Positions 24,362 to 34,088 are shown, numbered from the stretch's first letter. The stretch is DNA of 64,000 nucleotides from Myxococcales bacterium (GCA_030652255.1 JAUSAZ010000002.1:1-64000); one strand, 5' to 3'. A program made the numbers and translations. The notes: a model not told the origin generated them from the sequence alone.

Positions 24362-25945
24362 ATGCGCGTCGCCCTGGCCCAGCTCAACCCCCGCGTCGGC
24401 GACCTCACCCGCAACGCCGCCATGGTGCTCGACGCCCTCCGCGCCGCCGAGGCCCAGGGCGCCACCCACGCGGTCACCCCCGAGCTCGTGCTCCCGGGCG
24501 CGCCGCCGCGCGACCTGCTCCTCGACGACCGCTTCGTCGACGACACCCTCGCCGCGCTGCGCGCTGTCGCCGAGCGGGCGCCCCCCGGGCTCACTGCCTA
24601 CGTGGGCACCGTCGTCCGCGCCCCCGTCCGCACGCCCGGCCACCCGGGGCTCTACAACGCCCTCGCGGTGCTGCGCGGTGGGAGGGTCGTCGACACCATC
24701 CACAAGCAGCTGCTCCCCGCCTACGACGTCTTCCATGAGCCGCGGTGGTTCGTCCCGGGCGCTGGTGGCACCGCCCCCCGCGACGGCCTCGGCGCCCTGC
24801 TCTGTGAGGACCTCTGGGACGACGGCTACCCCGCCCACCCCGGCGCCGCGCTCGTGGCGTCCGGCGCCCGGGTCATCGCCTGCGCCGCGGCCTCTCCCTT
24901 CCGCTGGGGCGTGTACGAGCGGCGCGTCGCCCACGCCGCGCGCCAGGGCGTCCCGGTGGTGTACGTCAACCTCGTCGGCGGACAGGACGAGCTCACCTTC
25001 GACGGCGGCAGCTTCGTCACCGACGCCCGCGGTCGCGTCGTCCACCGCCTGCCCTTCTTCGAGGAGTCCGTCGAGACCTTCGAGCTCGACGCGCTCGACG
25101 GCCCCGCGGCGCCCGACCCGCCGCCCCGCGAGGCCCTCGGCTTCGGCGCCCTCACCCTCGGCCTGCGCGACTTCGCCCGCAAGAACGGCGTGCGCCGCGC
25201 GGTGCTCGGCCTCTCGGGCGGGGTCGACTCGGCCCTCGTCGCCTGTATCGCGAGGGAGGCCCTCGGCGGGGAGAACGTGCTCGCCGTGGCGATGCCCACG
25301 CGCTTCAACGACCCGCGCTCGACCAGCGATGCGCAGCGCCTCGGGGCGGCGCTCGGGGTGCCGACGGAGGTGTTCCCGGTGGAGGACCTCGCGGCGGCGA
25401 CCTCGCTGGCGCTGGGCCCCTGGCTCGACGCGCTGGGCGCCCCGCGGGCGGGCGACACCACGCACGAGAACGTCCAGGCGCGGGTGCGGGCGATGGTGCT
25501 GCTCGCGGCGATCAACCGCACCGGGGGACTGCTGCTAAACACCAGCAACAAGACCGAGCTCGCGCTGGGCTACGGCACCCTCCACGGCGACCTCGCGGGC
25601 ACCCTCTCGGTCATCGGCGACCTGACCAAGCCGGAGGTCTACGCGCTGGCCCGGTGGTACGACGCGGGCCGCGGGGTGATCCCTGCCTTCGTGCTGGAGC
25701 GCCCGCCGAGCGCCGAGCTGCGCGAGGGCCAGGTGGACCCCTTCGACTACCCCGTCGTGGCGCCGAGGGTGGAGGCGCTGATCTCGGGTGAGGCGCCGGG
25801 TGACTGGGACCCGGCGGAGCGCGCGGCGACCGAGCGCTCGGTGCGACTGGCCGAGCACAAGCGCTGGCAGGGCGGCGTGGTGCTCAAGGTGAGCGAGCGG
25901 GCCTTCGGGACGGGGCGGATGATGCCCATCACCCGCGCGCGGTGA
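24362..25945 (+). CDS. nadE: Glutamine-dependent NAD+ synthetase
   Basis: The protein has 527 residues in two domains. The N-terminal nitrilase-like glutaminase (1-250) has the Glu41, Lys115 and Cys148 triad (PELVLPG, HKQLLP, LCEDLW). The C-terminal synthetase domain has the ATP-pyrophosphatase loop SGGVDSAL and the NTSNKTELALGYGTLHGD segment. It amidates nicotinic acid adenine dinucleotide to NAD+, using ammonia channelled from glutamine. All catalytic residues are present and the length is normal. It converges on the kinase gene with a 6-bp gap and is divergent from the small lipoprotein gene. Confidence 0.95.
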   Translation: MRVALAQLNPRVGDLTRNAAMVLDALRAAEAQGATHAVTPELVLPGAPPRDLLLDDRFVDDTLAALRAVAERAPPGLTAYVGTVVRAPVRTPGHPGLYNALAVLRGGRVVDTIHKQLLPAYDVFHEPRWFVPGAGGTAPRDGLGALLCEDLWDDGYPAHPGAALVASGARVIACAAASPFRWGVYERRVAHAARQGVPVVYVNLVGGQDELTFDGGSFVTDARGRVVHRLPFFEESVETFELDALDGPAAPDPPPREALGFGALTLGLRDFARKNGVRRAVLGLSGGVDSALVACIAREALGGENVLAVAMPTRFNDPRSTSDAQRLGAALGVPTEVFPVEDLAAATSLALGPWLDALGAPRAGDTTHENVQARVRAMVLLAAINRTGGLLLNTSNKTELALGYGTLHGDLAGTLSVIGDLTKPEVYALARWYDAGRGVIPAFVLERPPSAELREGQVDPFDYPVVAPRVEALISGEAPGDWDPAERAATERSVRLAEHKRWQGGVVLKVSERAFGTGRMMPITRAR

Positions 25946-25951
25946 GCCCCG

Positions 25952-26959
25952 TCAGCCCAGCCGCTCGATGCGCAGCGTCGGGGGCTCGGCGTACTCCGCC
26001 GCGGACAGCGGGCGCACCGAGCGCGGATCGCCCTCGTCGAGCCCGAGCGCCCCGAGGGCGTCGATGAAGTCCTCGGCCCGCTGGTAGCGGGCGGCGGCGT
26101 CGCGGGCCATGCCCTTCGCCACCACCGCGAGGAGACCGTCGGGCAGCGATGGCACCCGCGAAGAGAGCGGCACCGGCGCCCCGCTGCACGCCTTCATCAG
26201 CACCTCCGGGATGGTGGTGCCCACGAAGGGCAGCGCGCCGCTCAGCATCTCGTAGAGCATCACCGCCGTGCCGTAGAGGTCGACCCGATGGTCGATGAGC
26301 GTGGGCGTGAACACCTGCTCCGGGGCCATGTAGTACGGCGTGCCGAGGGTCGTGCCCGCCGGGGTCAACGGCGAGCTGCGCTGCTCGAACAGGAGCTTGC
26401 TGGTGCCGAAATCCAGCACCACCGCCTGCTCGCCCCCGCCCGCCGTCTCCCTCAGGAACACGTTGGCCGGCTTCATGTCCCGGTGCACCACGCCGTGCGC
26501 GTGGGCCACCCGCAGGCCCTCCAGCACCTCCATCGCCAGCCGCACCGCCCGCCCGGGCGCGAGGCCCACCCCCGGCGACAGGGCGGCCTGTAGCCCCCGG
26601 CCCACGAGCATCTCCATCACCAGGTAGGCCGTGCCGTCGCGCGCGATGTTGCACTCGTAGGTGGCCACCACGTGGGGCGAGCGCATCACCCGGGCGGCGT
26701 CGGCCTCGCGCACGAAGCGCTCCAGCGCGTCGTCGCGGTCGGGCAGCTCGGGCTTCAACAGCTTGACGGCCACCACCTCGCCGTCGGTGCGGCGACGCGC
26801 GCGGTACACCGTTCCCATGCCTCCGCCGCCGACGAAGCGCTCGATGTCGTAGCGCTCGATGGTGGTGCCGCAGGGGCCGTCGCGGGTCGACGTGCCGAGC
26901 TTCGGGCAGGAGGAGAAGTCCGGCGGGTGCTCGTCTCCGCACGCTCTGCAGTACGCCAT
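25952..26959 (-). CDS. Hanks-type Ser/Thr protein kinase with N-terminal zinc-ribbon-like head
   Basis: The protein has 335 residues. A short cysteine cluster (Cys4, 7, 18 and 30) precedes a complete kinase domain: glycine loop GGGGMG (44-49), Lys66, HRDMKPAN (159-166), DFG (183-185) and GTPYYMAPEQ. There is no membrane segment, so it is cytoplasmic. All catalytic residues are intact. It is divergent from the AAA+ gene at 27004, with only 44 bp between start codons, so the two share a promoter region and could be co-regulated. The AAA+ proteins and the FHA protein are candidate substrates or readers; this is inference. Confidence 0.93.
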   Translation of the reverse strand: MAYCRACGDEHPPDFSSCPKLGTSTRDGPCGTTIERYDIERFVGGGGMGTVYRARRRTDGEVVAVKLLKPELPDRDDALERFVREADAARVMRSPHVVATYECNIARDGTAYLVMEMLVGRGLQAALSPGVGLAPGRAVRLAMEVLEGLRVAHAHGVVHRDMKPANVFLRETAGGGEQAVVLDFGTSKLLFEQRSSPLTPAGTTLGTPYYMAPEQVFTPTLIDHRVDLYGTAVMLYEMLSGALPFVGTTIPEVLMKACSGAPVPLSSRVPSLPDGLLAVVAKGMARDAAARYQRAEDFIDALGALGLDEGDPRSVRPLSAAEYAEPPTLRIERLG

Positions 26960-26968
26960 CGCGGCGGC

Positions 26969-26976
26969 AGTATACC
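26969..26976. promoter_or_regulatory. Possible shared -10 element of the divergent kinase and AAA+ genes
   Basis: The 44-bp gap contains AGTATACC. TATACT on the minus strand would serve the kinase with almost no leader, and TATACC on the plus strand would serve the AAA+ gene. A similar block (GTATACCC, then GCGGCC, then an ACCCGATG) recurs before the AAA+ gene at 39427. No convincing -35 box is visible. Confidence 0.35.
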
Positions 26977-27003
26977 CTCCGCGGCCGCGGCCGAGACCAC
27001 CCG

Positions 27004-30000
27004 ATGCAACCCACGACCATCCCGCTCCGTGCCCAGCTCCTGCGCGTCCGGCTGACCAGCGGGCGCGCGCTGCTCATCCCCATCGCCGACCCGCGGCACA
27101 CCCTCGTCCAGGAAGACGCCGACGCGGCCCTCGAGGCGCAGCTCTTCCTCGCCGAGTGGCTGCGCACCCAGGGCCCCGCGGTGGTGGCCCGCTTCGTCGC
27201 CAACCCCGACGCCCGGGTGGAGCTCGTCCCCGTCGCCCTCTCCCGCGAAGACCTCCCGCGGCGCTTTCGCGAGCCCGTCACCGTCGCCGTCACCTGCGTG
27301 GTGCTCCCCGAAGGGACCCGCTCGTGGGTCTTCGTGGCGCCGCTCGGCACCGTGGTGTACGTCGCGCCCGGGGAGTCCGTCGCCGAGACCGTCGGCGCCG
27401 AGGTCGCCCGCCTCGTCGACGCCTGGGAGCTCTCCCCCGCCCGCCGCCTCGACCTCTTCCCTTCGCCCCTCAACGAGCTCGTGTCCGTCGAGCTCCTCGT
27501 CGAGCGCCGACACGGCGCCGGAGCCCCCGGCGCGCGCGCCAACGACCTCGCCCGCGCCGAGGAGAAGACCGCCGCCCTGGAGGTGCTGCGCTCCGTCGCC
27601 ACCGCCCTCCACGAGCACGACGCGCCCGTCTCCGTGTCGCACCGCGACGACCGGCTGCGCACCCTCGCGGCCCTGCTCGACGGCCCGCAGCGGCAGTCGG
27701 TGCTGCTCACCGGGCCGTCGCTGGTGGGCAAGTCGGTGCTGCTGCGCGCCTGGATCGCGCGGCGCAAGGCCGAGGGGCGGGGGGCGACGGTGTTCCTGAC
27801 GAGCGGGGCGCAGCTGCTGGCGGGGATGAGCGGGCTCGGGCAGTGGGAGGCGCGGCTGAAGAAGCTGCTGGACGCGGCCGAGCTCCTCGACGCGGTGATC
27901 GTCTTCGACAACCTGGGCGAGCTGCTCACCGACCGGCCCTCCGGCGGGGTCAACCTCCCGGCCGCCATCCGACCGGCCATCGAGGAGGGCCGCGTGCGCT
28001 TCGTGGGCGAGCTGCGCGACGACCTCGTCGACGCCGCCGACCGCCACCACGGGGGCTTCCTCGGCAACTTCACCCGGGTGCGCCTGGAGCCCCTCAGCGC
28101 CGCGCAGACCCTCGACGCCCTGCGCGACCGCGCCGCCCTCGACGCCCGCGCCCGCCCCGACCGCGCGGCCCTCACCGCCGACGGCGCCGAGACCGTGGTC
28201 GAGCTCGCCGCGCGCTACATGGCCTACGACGCCTTCCCGGGGAAGGCCTTCCGCCTGCTCGACGAGCTGCGCGCCGTCGTCGAGAGCGACCGCGACCTCG
28301 CCCGCCCCGACGCCCCGACGATGGGGCGCGAGCTCGTGCAGCGGGCCTTCTCGCGGCAGAGCGGGATACCGCCCTTCATCCTGCGCGACGACCTCGCGAT
28401 GCGCGTCGAGGAGGTCACCGCGGCGCTGGCGCAGCGGCTCGTGGGGCAGACCGCGGCGGTGCGCGCGGTGGCCCAGACCCTCGGGGTCGTGAAGGCCGGG
28501 ATGCAGCGCGGCGGGCGCCCGCTGGCGTGCCTGCTCTTCGTGGGCCCCACCGGCGTCGGGAAGACCGAGCTCGCCCGCGCCACGGCGCACCTGCTCTACG
28601 GCAGCGACGAGCGGATGATCCGCTTCGACATGAGCGAGTACACCGACATCGAGGCCGCCGACCGGCTCGTGCGCGGGGTGCGCGGCGCGGAGGGGCTCCT
28701 GACCCGGCGCATCCGCGAGCAGCCCTTCGGCGTGCTGCTGCTCGACGAGGTGGAGAAGGCCCACCCCGCGGTCTTCGACCTGCTTCTCCAGGTGCTCGGC
28801 GAGGGGCGGCTCACCGACGGCCAGGGGCGCACGGCGTACTTCCACAACGCCATCATCGTGATGACCAGCAACCTCGGCGCGACCGGGGCGCGCGAGCCGG
28901 TGGGCATCGCCGCGGCGCCGCTCGACCTCGCCGCGCACTACGTCCGCGCGGTGGAGAAGACCTTCCGGCCGGAGTTCGTCAACCGCCTCGACCGGGTGGT
29001 GCCCTTCGACGCGCTCGGCCCCGCGGAGGTGCGCGCCGTGGCGGCGATGGCCGCGGCGAAGCTCGCCCAGCGGCGCGGGCTGCGGGGCTCCGAGGCGACG
29101 CTCACGGTCACCGACGCGGCGCTCGACGCCCTCGCGGCGCAGGGCTACTCCGCCCGCTACGGCGCCCGCGCCATGCGCCGGCACCTCGAAGACCACCTCG
29201 TGGCGCCGGTCGCCCGGGTCGTCGACGAGGCCCTCGACGCCGGCGGCGCGCTCGCGGCCGTGCGGGTGTCGCTCCCGACGGAGGAGCCCGATGCGCCGAG
29301 GCCGACGGGCGTGCGCGTCGAGGCGCTCGTCGGTGGACTGCGGGTCGAGCTGTGGTGCGTCGCGCGCCGGGGCCAGGCCGACGCGGCCGAGCTACAGGAC
29401 GCCCTCGCCGAGCACCGGCGCTGGATCGACGCGGCCCTCCAGCTGCCCCGCATCGACGGCATCCGCAGCCAGGTGGAGCACCTGCGGGCGCAGCTCTCGT
29501 ACCGCTCGCGGGGGAGCGGCTCGCCCGCCAACGACCGCGGCGCGGAGGTGACGTCCTTGCAGCGGGAGCACTACCACCTCGACGCCCACTGGACGGCCCT
29601 CACCGCGATGCAGCGGGAGATGTGGGCGCTGGAGGAGCTCGCCCTGGAGCCGCGCGTCGACCGCGACGCCGCGAAGGCCCTGCGCGACGAGGCGCGGGCG
29701 CTGCGGGAGCGCTTCGAGGCCGAGCTCGCCCTGGCGATGCTCTCCTCGGTGGTAGGCCGCAGCGAGGTGACCCTGATGGCGTCGGAGATTGACGACACCC
29801 GCGGGCTGGAGCGCTGGCTGGCGGCCCTCGAAAGCGCGGCCGCGGCGCGGCGGTGGAGCGTCGACGCGCACCTGCAGGGCATGGCGCCCGTGCGCGAGGA
29901 CGACTGGCCGGCCGACCGGCGGTGGGGGCCCCCCCGGGCGCTGCGCACGGTGCTGGACGTGCTGCGCGCCGAGGAGGAGCGCGACGCGCGCAGCGTGCTG

Positions 30001-30387
30001 CTGACGGTCGAGGGGCTCAACGCGGGGGTGCTGCTGGCCCTGGAGGCGGGGGTGCAGGTGTGGGCGCAGGGCAACGAGCGCTCGGCGATCGAGCTGCGGC
30101 TGCTCACCCGCTCGACGACGCTGGCGGACAAGGACTGGGAGCACCCCGCGCTGGCGCCGCCGAAGCCCGTGGAGTTCGAGGTGCACCAGAGGTACCCCCC
30201 GACGCGCTTCGTCGTGGGGGGTGAGCGCGTGGGTGTGTGGGGCGGGCGCGCCCTCAGCCTGGACGGGAGGCACCCGCTGGAGATCATCGAGCGGGTGGCG
30301 TGTCAGCACCTCGTGGCGCTGGAGCTCGACGAGGGCGCTCCCCCGCTGGAGGAGCTCATGGAGGGCCCGCTCGACGGCACCGGCTGA
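27004..30387 (+). CDS. Double AAA+ ClpB-like ATPase with decayed release-factor-like C-terminus
   Basis: The protein has 1127 residues. Residues 1-180 are an alpha/beta domain of no known family that also seems to head the AAA+ proteins at 39427 and 42759. The first AAA+ module has Walker A GPSLVGKS (237-244) but Walker B VFDN (300-303), with Asn replacing the catalytic Glu. The second is intact: GPTGVGKT (514-521), LLDEVEKAHP (579-588), TSNLGA (621-626) and GARAMRR (720-726). From about 885 to 1110 a long helix leads to EGLNAGVLLALEAGVQVW (1003-1020), which follows the release-factor pattern EGxxAyglLkxEsGvHR with HR lost; there is no GGQ. The gene opens a plus-strand run that reaches 45032 and faces the Ser/Thr kinase gene. 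Confidence 0.85.
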   Translation: MQPTTIPLRAQLLRVRLTSGRALLIPIADPRHTLVQEDADAALEAQLFLAEWLRTQGPAVVARFVANPDARVELVPVALSREDLPRRFREPVTVAVTCVVLPEGTRSWVFVAPLGTVVYVAPGESVAETVGAEVARLVDAWELSPARRLDLFPSPLNELVSVELLVERRHGAGAPGARANDLARAEEKTAALEVLRSVATALHEHDAPVSVSHRDDRLRTLAALLDGPQRQSVLLTGPSLVGKSVLLRAWIARRKAEGRGATVFLTSGAQLLAGMSGLGQWEARLKKLLDAAELLDAVIVFDNLGELLTDRPSGGVNLPAAIRPAIEEGRVRFVGELRDDLVDAADRHHGGFLGNFTRVRLEPLSAAQTLDALRDRAALDARARPDRAALTADGAETVVELAARYMAYDAFPGKAFRLLDELRAVVESDRDLARPDAPTMGRELVQRAFSRQSGIPPFILRDDLAMRVEEVTAALAQRLVGQTAAVRAVAQTLGVVKAGMQRGGRPLACLLFVGPTGVGKTELARATAHLLYGSDERMIRFDMSEYTDIEAADRLVRGVRGAEGLLTRRIREQPFGVLLLDEVEKAHPAVFDLLLQVLGEGRLTDGQGRTAYFHNAIIVMTSNLGATGAREPVGIAAAPLDLAAHYVRAVEKTFRPEFVNRLDRVVPFDALGPAEVRAVAAMAAAKLAQRRGLRGSEATLTVTDAALDALAAQGYSARYGARAMRRHLEDHLVAPVARVVDEALDAGGALAAVRVSLPTEEPDAPRPTGVRVEALVGGLRVELWCVARRGQADAAELQDALAEHRRWIDAALQLPRIDGIRSQVEHLRAQLSYRSRGSGSPANDRGAEVTSLQREHYHLDAHWTALTAMQREMWALEELALEPRVDRDAAKALRDEARALRERFEAELALAMLSSVVGRSEVTLMASEIDDTRGLERWLAALESAAAARRWSVDAHLQGMAPVREDDWPADRRWGPPRALRTVLDVLRAEEERDARSVLLTVEGLNAGVLLALEAGVQVWAQGNERSAIELRLLTRSTTLADKDWEHPALAPPKPVEFEVHQRYPPTRFVVGGERVGVWGGRALSLDGRHPLEIIERVACQHLVALELDEGAPPLEELMEGPLDGTG

Positions 30388-30539
30388 CGCCCCGCAGGCG
30401 CATCTCCCTCCCTATCCGATGGCCGGAAATGACCCAGGGCGTGGGCGTTCTGGGCGCCTGTACTTTCCCGCCGGGCATTGTGTAAGGTCGAGCCGGGTCG
30501 ACCACATCCCGCGTTCATTCCTTCTCCACAAGGATGGCA

Positions 30540-32324
30540 ATGCCCCCACCGACGCTGCCCGAGGAAGACGGCTTTCCGCGGATTCGCCAGGAGCTGCTCG
30601 CGCGCCGCCGCGCCGAGCGCGAGTACGACTACTCCTCCCCCATAGGCACCGCCTGCCTCAAGGAGCTCACCCTCCTCGACAAGCCCGGCCCCGACTACCT
30701 GCTCAAGATCGGCGAGTCCAACGCCGCGGTGTCGCACCACCACGTGGGCCAGCGCGTGGTGGCCTTCCGCGGCACCCGGGAGAGCCACCCCCTGAGGGTC
30801 GGCGCCTACGCCGCCATGAGCGCCCTCGAGGCCGCGCGCTCGTTCTGGGACGCCACCACCACGGCCGCCGCGGCCACCGAGCGCCGCGCCGCCCGCACGC
30901 TCGACGAGTACGCCGACTTCACCGACGGCCTGGAGTCCATCCCCCTGGTGCAGAGCCTCCGCGCGCAGCCCGCGCGCCGCGAGGCGCTCTTCGGGTGGCA
31001 GCGCCTCGGCGGCCCCAACCCCTACACCCTCCAGCAGGTGCGCGACGACCGCCTGCCCGACCACCTCCCGGTCACCGAGGCGCACTTCCAGCGCAGCCTC
31101 GCCGCGCTCTGCCCCGACGGCCCGGCGGACGACTCGCTCGCCGCCGCCCTCGCCGAGGGGCGCCTCTTCCTCTCCGACTGCAAGGCCCTCGACGGCGTCG
31201 CCACCACGCAGAACCAGGGGCGCCAGAAGTACACCGCCGCCTCCATCGGGCTCTTCGTCCGGCCCGTCGACCGCTCCGCGGCGCTGCTCCCGGTGGCCAT
31301 CCAGTGCGGGCAGGCGCCCTCCCCCGCGACGCCGCTCTTCACCCCCGCCGACGGCTGGCGCTGGCGCCTCGCGGAGACCTACCTCTCCCTCGGCGAGGGC
31401 AGCATCCACGAGGCCAGCGAGCACCTCGGGCGCACCCACCTGCTGGTCGAGGCCTTCGCCCTCTCCGCGCGCCGCAACCTCGCGCCCGCGCACCCGCTCA
31501 CGGCCCTGCTCGAACCCCACTTCCGGCACACCCACTTCATCAACCACACCGCTCGCAACAGCCTCATCGCGGACGGCGGCGCGCTCGACCAGCTCATGCC
31601 GCAGCCCATCGGCGCGACCCGCGACCTCGTCGGCGCCTCCCTCGCCAGCCTCGACCTCGGCGCGGCGGACCCCCGCTCGCGGCTGCGCGCCCACGGCCTG
31701 CTCGACGCCGACGCGCTGCCGCAGTGCCCCTACCGCGACGACGCCCTGCCCCACTGGGACTCGCTGCTCCGGTGGGTCGATGATTACCTGCGAGTGTATT
31801 ATCGCGACGACGCCGCGGTGGCCCGCGACCCCGAGGCGCAGGCCTTCGTCGCCGAGCTCGGCGCGCCCGACGGGGGGCGGCTGCGCGGCGTCCCGGCGGT
31901 GCGCTCGGTCGCGGCGCTGGCCTCGCTGGTCACGCTCGCGGTGTTCACCGCGTCGGTGCAGCACGCCGCCGTCAACTTCCCGCAGTACCCCTTCATGGGC
32001 TACGTGCCGGCCACCCCCGCGGGCCTCTACGCGCCGCCGCCCACGCTCGACACGCCCGACGCCGAGGCGTCGCTGCTCGCCGCGCTGCCGCCGGTCGACC
32101 TCGCGGTGCTCCAGATCTACACGGTGTACCAGCTGTCGGCGATCCGGCTCGATCCGCTCGGGGCCTACGCGCCCTTCTCCGACCCGCGGGTCAACGCCCC
32201 CCTCGCGGCCCTGCGCCAGCGCCTCGCCGCGCTGGAGTCCGCCATCGGGTCCCGCGAGGCCGATCGCCCGCTGTCGTACCCCTACCTCCGGCCCTCGCTG
32301 GTGCCCGCCTCCATCATCATCTGA
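30540..32324 (+). CDS. Lipoxygenase, iron ligands intact
   Basis: The protein has 594 residues. It has the catalytic lipoxygenase domain without a PLAT domain, as in other bacterial members. Recognisable blocks are FGWQRLGGPNPYTL, the iron motif HEASEH (His-x4-His) followed by THLLVEAF, LAPAHPLTALLEPHF, a third His in SVQHAAVNF with Asn nearby, and a C-terminal Ile that supplies the last ligand. It should add O2 to polyunsaturated fatty acids to give hydroperoxides. The ATG at 30540 has AAGGA five bases upstream, better than the ATG at 30534. It starts 152 bp after the AAA+ gene and is followed at 32 bp by a paralogue. Myxococcus xanthus also has adjacent lipoxygenase genes (from memory). Confidence 0.9.
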   Translation: MPPPTLPEEDGFPRIRQELLARRRAEREYDYSSPIGTACLKELTLLDKPGPDYLLKIGESNAAVSHHHVGQRVVAFRGTRESHPLRVGAYAAMSALEAARSFWDATTTAAAATERRAARTLDEYADFTDGLESIPLVQSLRAQPARREALFGWQRLGGPNPYTLQQVRDDRLPDHLPVTEAHFQRSLAALCPDGPADDSLAAALAEGRLFLSDCKALDGVATTQNQGRQKYTAASIGLFVRPVDRSAALLPVAIQCGQAPSPATPLFTPADGWRWRLAETYLSLGEGSIHEASEHLGRTHLLVEAFALSARRNLAPAHPLTALLEPHFRHTHFINHTARNSLIADGGALDQLMPQPIGATRDLVGASLASLDLGAADPRSRLRAHGLLDADALPQCPYRDDALPHWDSLLRWVDDYLRVYYRDDAAVARDPEAQAFVAELGAPDGGRLRGVPAVRSVAALASLVTLAVFTASVQHAAVNFPQYPFMGYVPATPAGLYAPPPTLDTPDAEASLLAALPPVDLAVLQIYTVYQLSAIRLDPLGAYAPFSDPRVNAPLAALRQRLAALESAIGSREADRPLSYPYLRPSLVPASIII

Positions 32325-32356
32325 AGCATTTCCCCGTAACACCGGAGCCCCACCCG

Positions 32357-34054
32357 ATGCCGCTCTCCCTGCCCCACGACGACGCAGCCCCCGCGGCCCG
32401 GCGCGCCGCGATCGACGCCGCGCGGGACGTCTGGCGCTTCGACCCCACCCAGCGGGGCCTCCCCCTCGCGGCGAAGATCGAGTCCGAGCGCTACTCCCCG
32501 GGCTACATCGCCCGGGTGGTGGAGGTGCGCGCGATGCTCGGCGCCACCCGCGCGGCCGCCCGCCTCGACCCGCGCTTGAGGGACGAGCGGAAGGCCTCCG
32601 CGGCGGTGCCCGACGGCGCCGGGACGAAGCCCGCCCAGGACGGGGGCGTCACGCGCGCGAGCATGGTCCCGGTGCGCGCGATGGACCACTACGACGCGCT
32701 CTTCAACGCCCTCCCGACGCCCGCGTACCGGGCGTGGGGCGCCGACGACGGCTTCTTCGCGTGGCAGCGCCTCGCGGGCTGCAACGCCGCCCACCTCCGT
32801 CGCCAGGACGCGCCCGACCCGCGCTTCCCCGTCACCGACGCGCAGCTCCGGGCCGCCGTCGGGGAGGGCGACTCGCTCGACCGCGCGCGCGCCGAGGGGC
32901 GGCTCTACGCGCTCGACCTGAGCGGCCTGCACGGCATCCCCCAGGGCGCGACCCAGGGGACCCCGCGGTACTCCAGCGGCGCCCTCGGGCTCTTCGCGCA
33001 GTCCCTCGACGGGCGCTTCCGCCCGGTGGCCGTGCAGCGCGATCCGGTCGCCGGCGCCCGCATCGTCACGCCCGCCGACGGCGCGCGATGGCGCCACGCG
33101 TGCCTCGACCTGCAGGTCGCCGACAGCGTCTGGGCCGGGGCGGTGGTGCACATCGGGCTGCACGCCCTCGCGGGGGCCTTCCAGGTGTGCACGGCGCGCG
33201 AGCTCGCCCCCAACCACCCGCTGCGCGCGCTGCTGTGGCCGCACTTCGAGATGACCGCCGCGGCCAACGAGACCATGAAGGAAGCGGTGATCGGCGTCGG
33301 GGGGTTCTTCGACGAGCTCCTGGCCCCGACGCGCGAGGCCGCCGTCGACCTCGCGGTGCGCGGCCTCCGCGAGCGCCCGCTCGGCGACCGGGCCCCGTGG
33401 CGCGACCTCGCCCTGCGCGGCGTCGACGACGCCCGCTCGCTGCCCGGGTACCCCTACCGCGACGACGGCCTCCCCCTCGCGTGGGCGCTGCGCCGCTGGG
33501 TCGACGGCTACCTCCGGCTCTGGTACCGCGACGACGCCGACCTCGCCCGCGACCCCGAGCTGCTCGCGTGGCACCGCAGCCTCGGCGCGGCCGACGGCCC
33601 GGCCTTCCTGGGCGTCTCCCCCATCGCCCGCGTCGACGACCTCGTCGACCTCGTGACCACCCTGATCTTCGAGGTCACCGTCGGGCACGCCGCGGTCAAC
33701 TACACGGGCTACGACCACTACGCGTGGCCCGAGACCTACCCCAGCGCCCGCTGGGCTCCCCCCCTGGCCGACGGCGCCGAGCCCACGGACGACGACCTCC
33801 TGCGCGCCCTCGCCCCCGTCGGCGTCGCCGACCGGATGCTCGACCTCACGCTCCCGCAGCGGCAGCTCCGGCTCAACACCCTCGGCGCCTACCCGCCGGG
33901 GTGCTTCGACGACCCGCGGGTGCCCGGCCTCCTGGCGACGCTGCGCGCCGAGCTCGACGCCGTCGAGCAGGCCACCCTCGCCCGCGACGCCGCGCGGCGC
34001 TGGCCCTACCCCTACCTCGCCCCGTCGCGGGTCGCGCAGTCCATCCACGTCTGA
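32357..34054 (+). CDS. Lipoxygenase paralogue with altered iron site
   Basis: The protein has 565 residues and is clearly lipoxygenase-like: FFAWQRLAGCN, LAPNHPLRALLWPHF, GHAAVNYTGYDHY and a RRWVDGYLRLWYRDD block. The iron site is damaged. Where the neighbour at 30540 has His-x4-His, this has Trp-x4-Val in an ungapped alignment (VWAGAVVHIGLHAL), and a one-residue shift would save at most one His. The last residue is Val rather than Ile. The third His and the Asn remain. It is probably inactive as a dioxygenase and could be a lipid-binding or heteromeric partner of its neighbour. Spacing on both sides (32 and 34 bp) suggests one operon. Confidence 0.8.
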   Translation: MPLSLPHDDAAPAARRAAIDAARDVWRFDPTQRGLPLAAKIESERYSPGYIARVVEVRAMLGATRAAARLDPRLRDERKASAAVPDGAGTKPAQDGGVTRASMVPVRAMDHYDALFNALPTPAYRAWGADDGFFAWQRLAGCNAAHLRRQDAPDPRFPVTDAQLRAAVGEGDSLDRARAEGRLYALDLSGLHGIPQGATQGTPRYSSGALGLFAQSLDGRFRPVAVQRDPVAGARIVTPADGARWRHACLDLQVADSVWAGAVVHIGLHALAGAFQVCTARELAPNHPLRALLWPHFEMTAAANETMKEAVIGVGGFFDELLAPTREAAVDLAVRGLRERPLGDRAPWRDLALRGVDDARSLPGYPYRDDGLPLAWALRRWVDGYLRLWYRDDADLARDPELLAWHRSLGAADGPAFLGVSPIARVDDLVDLVTTLIFEVTVGHAAVNYTGYDHYAWPETYPSARWAPPLADGAEPTDDDLLRALAPVGVADRMLDLTLPQRQLRLNTLGAYPPGCFDDPRVPGLLATLRAELDAVEQATLARDAARRWPYPYLAPSRVAQSIHV

Positions 34055-34088
34055 TGGGTCCTGCACCCCGCGAGCGCTGAGGGTCGCC

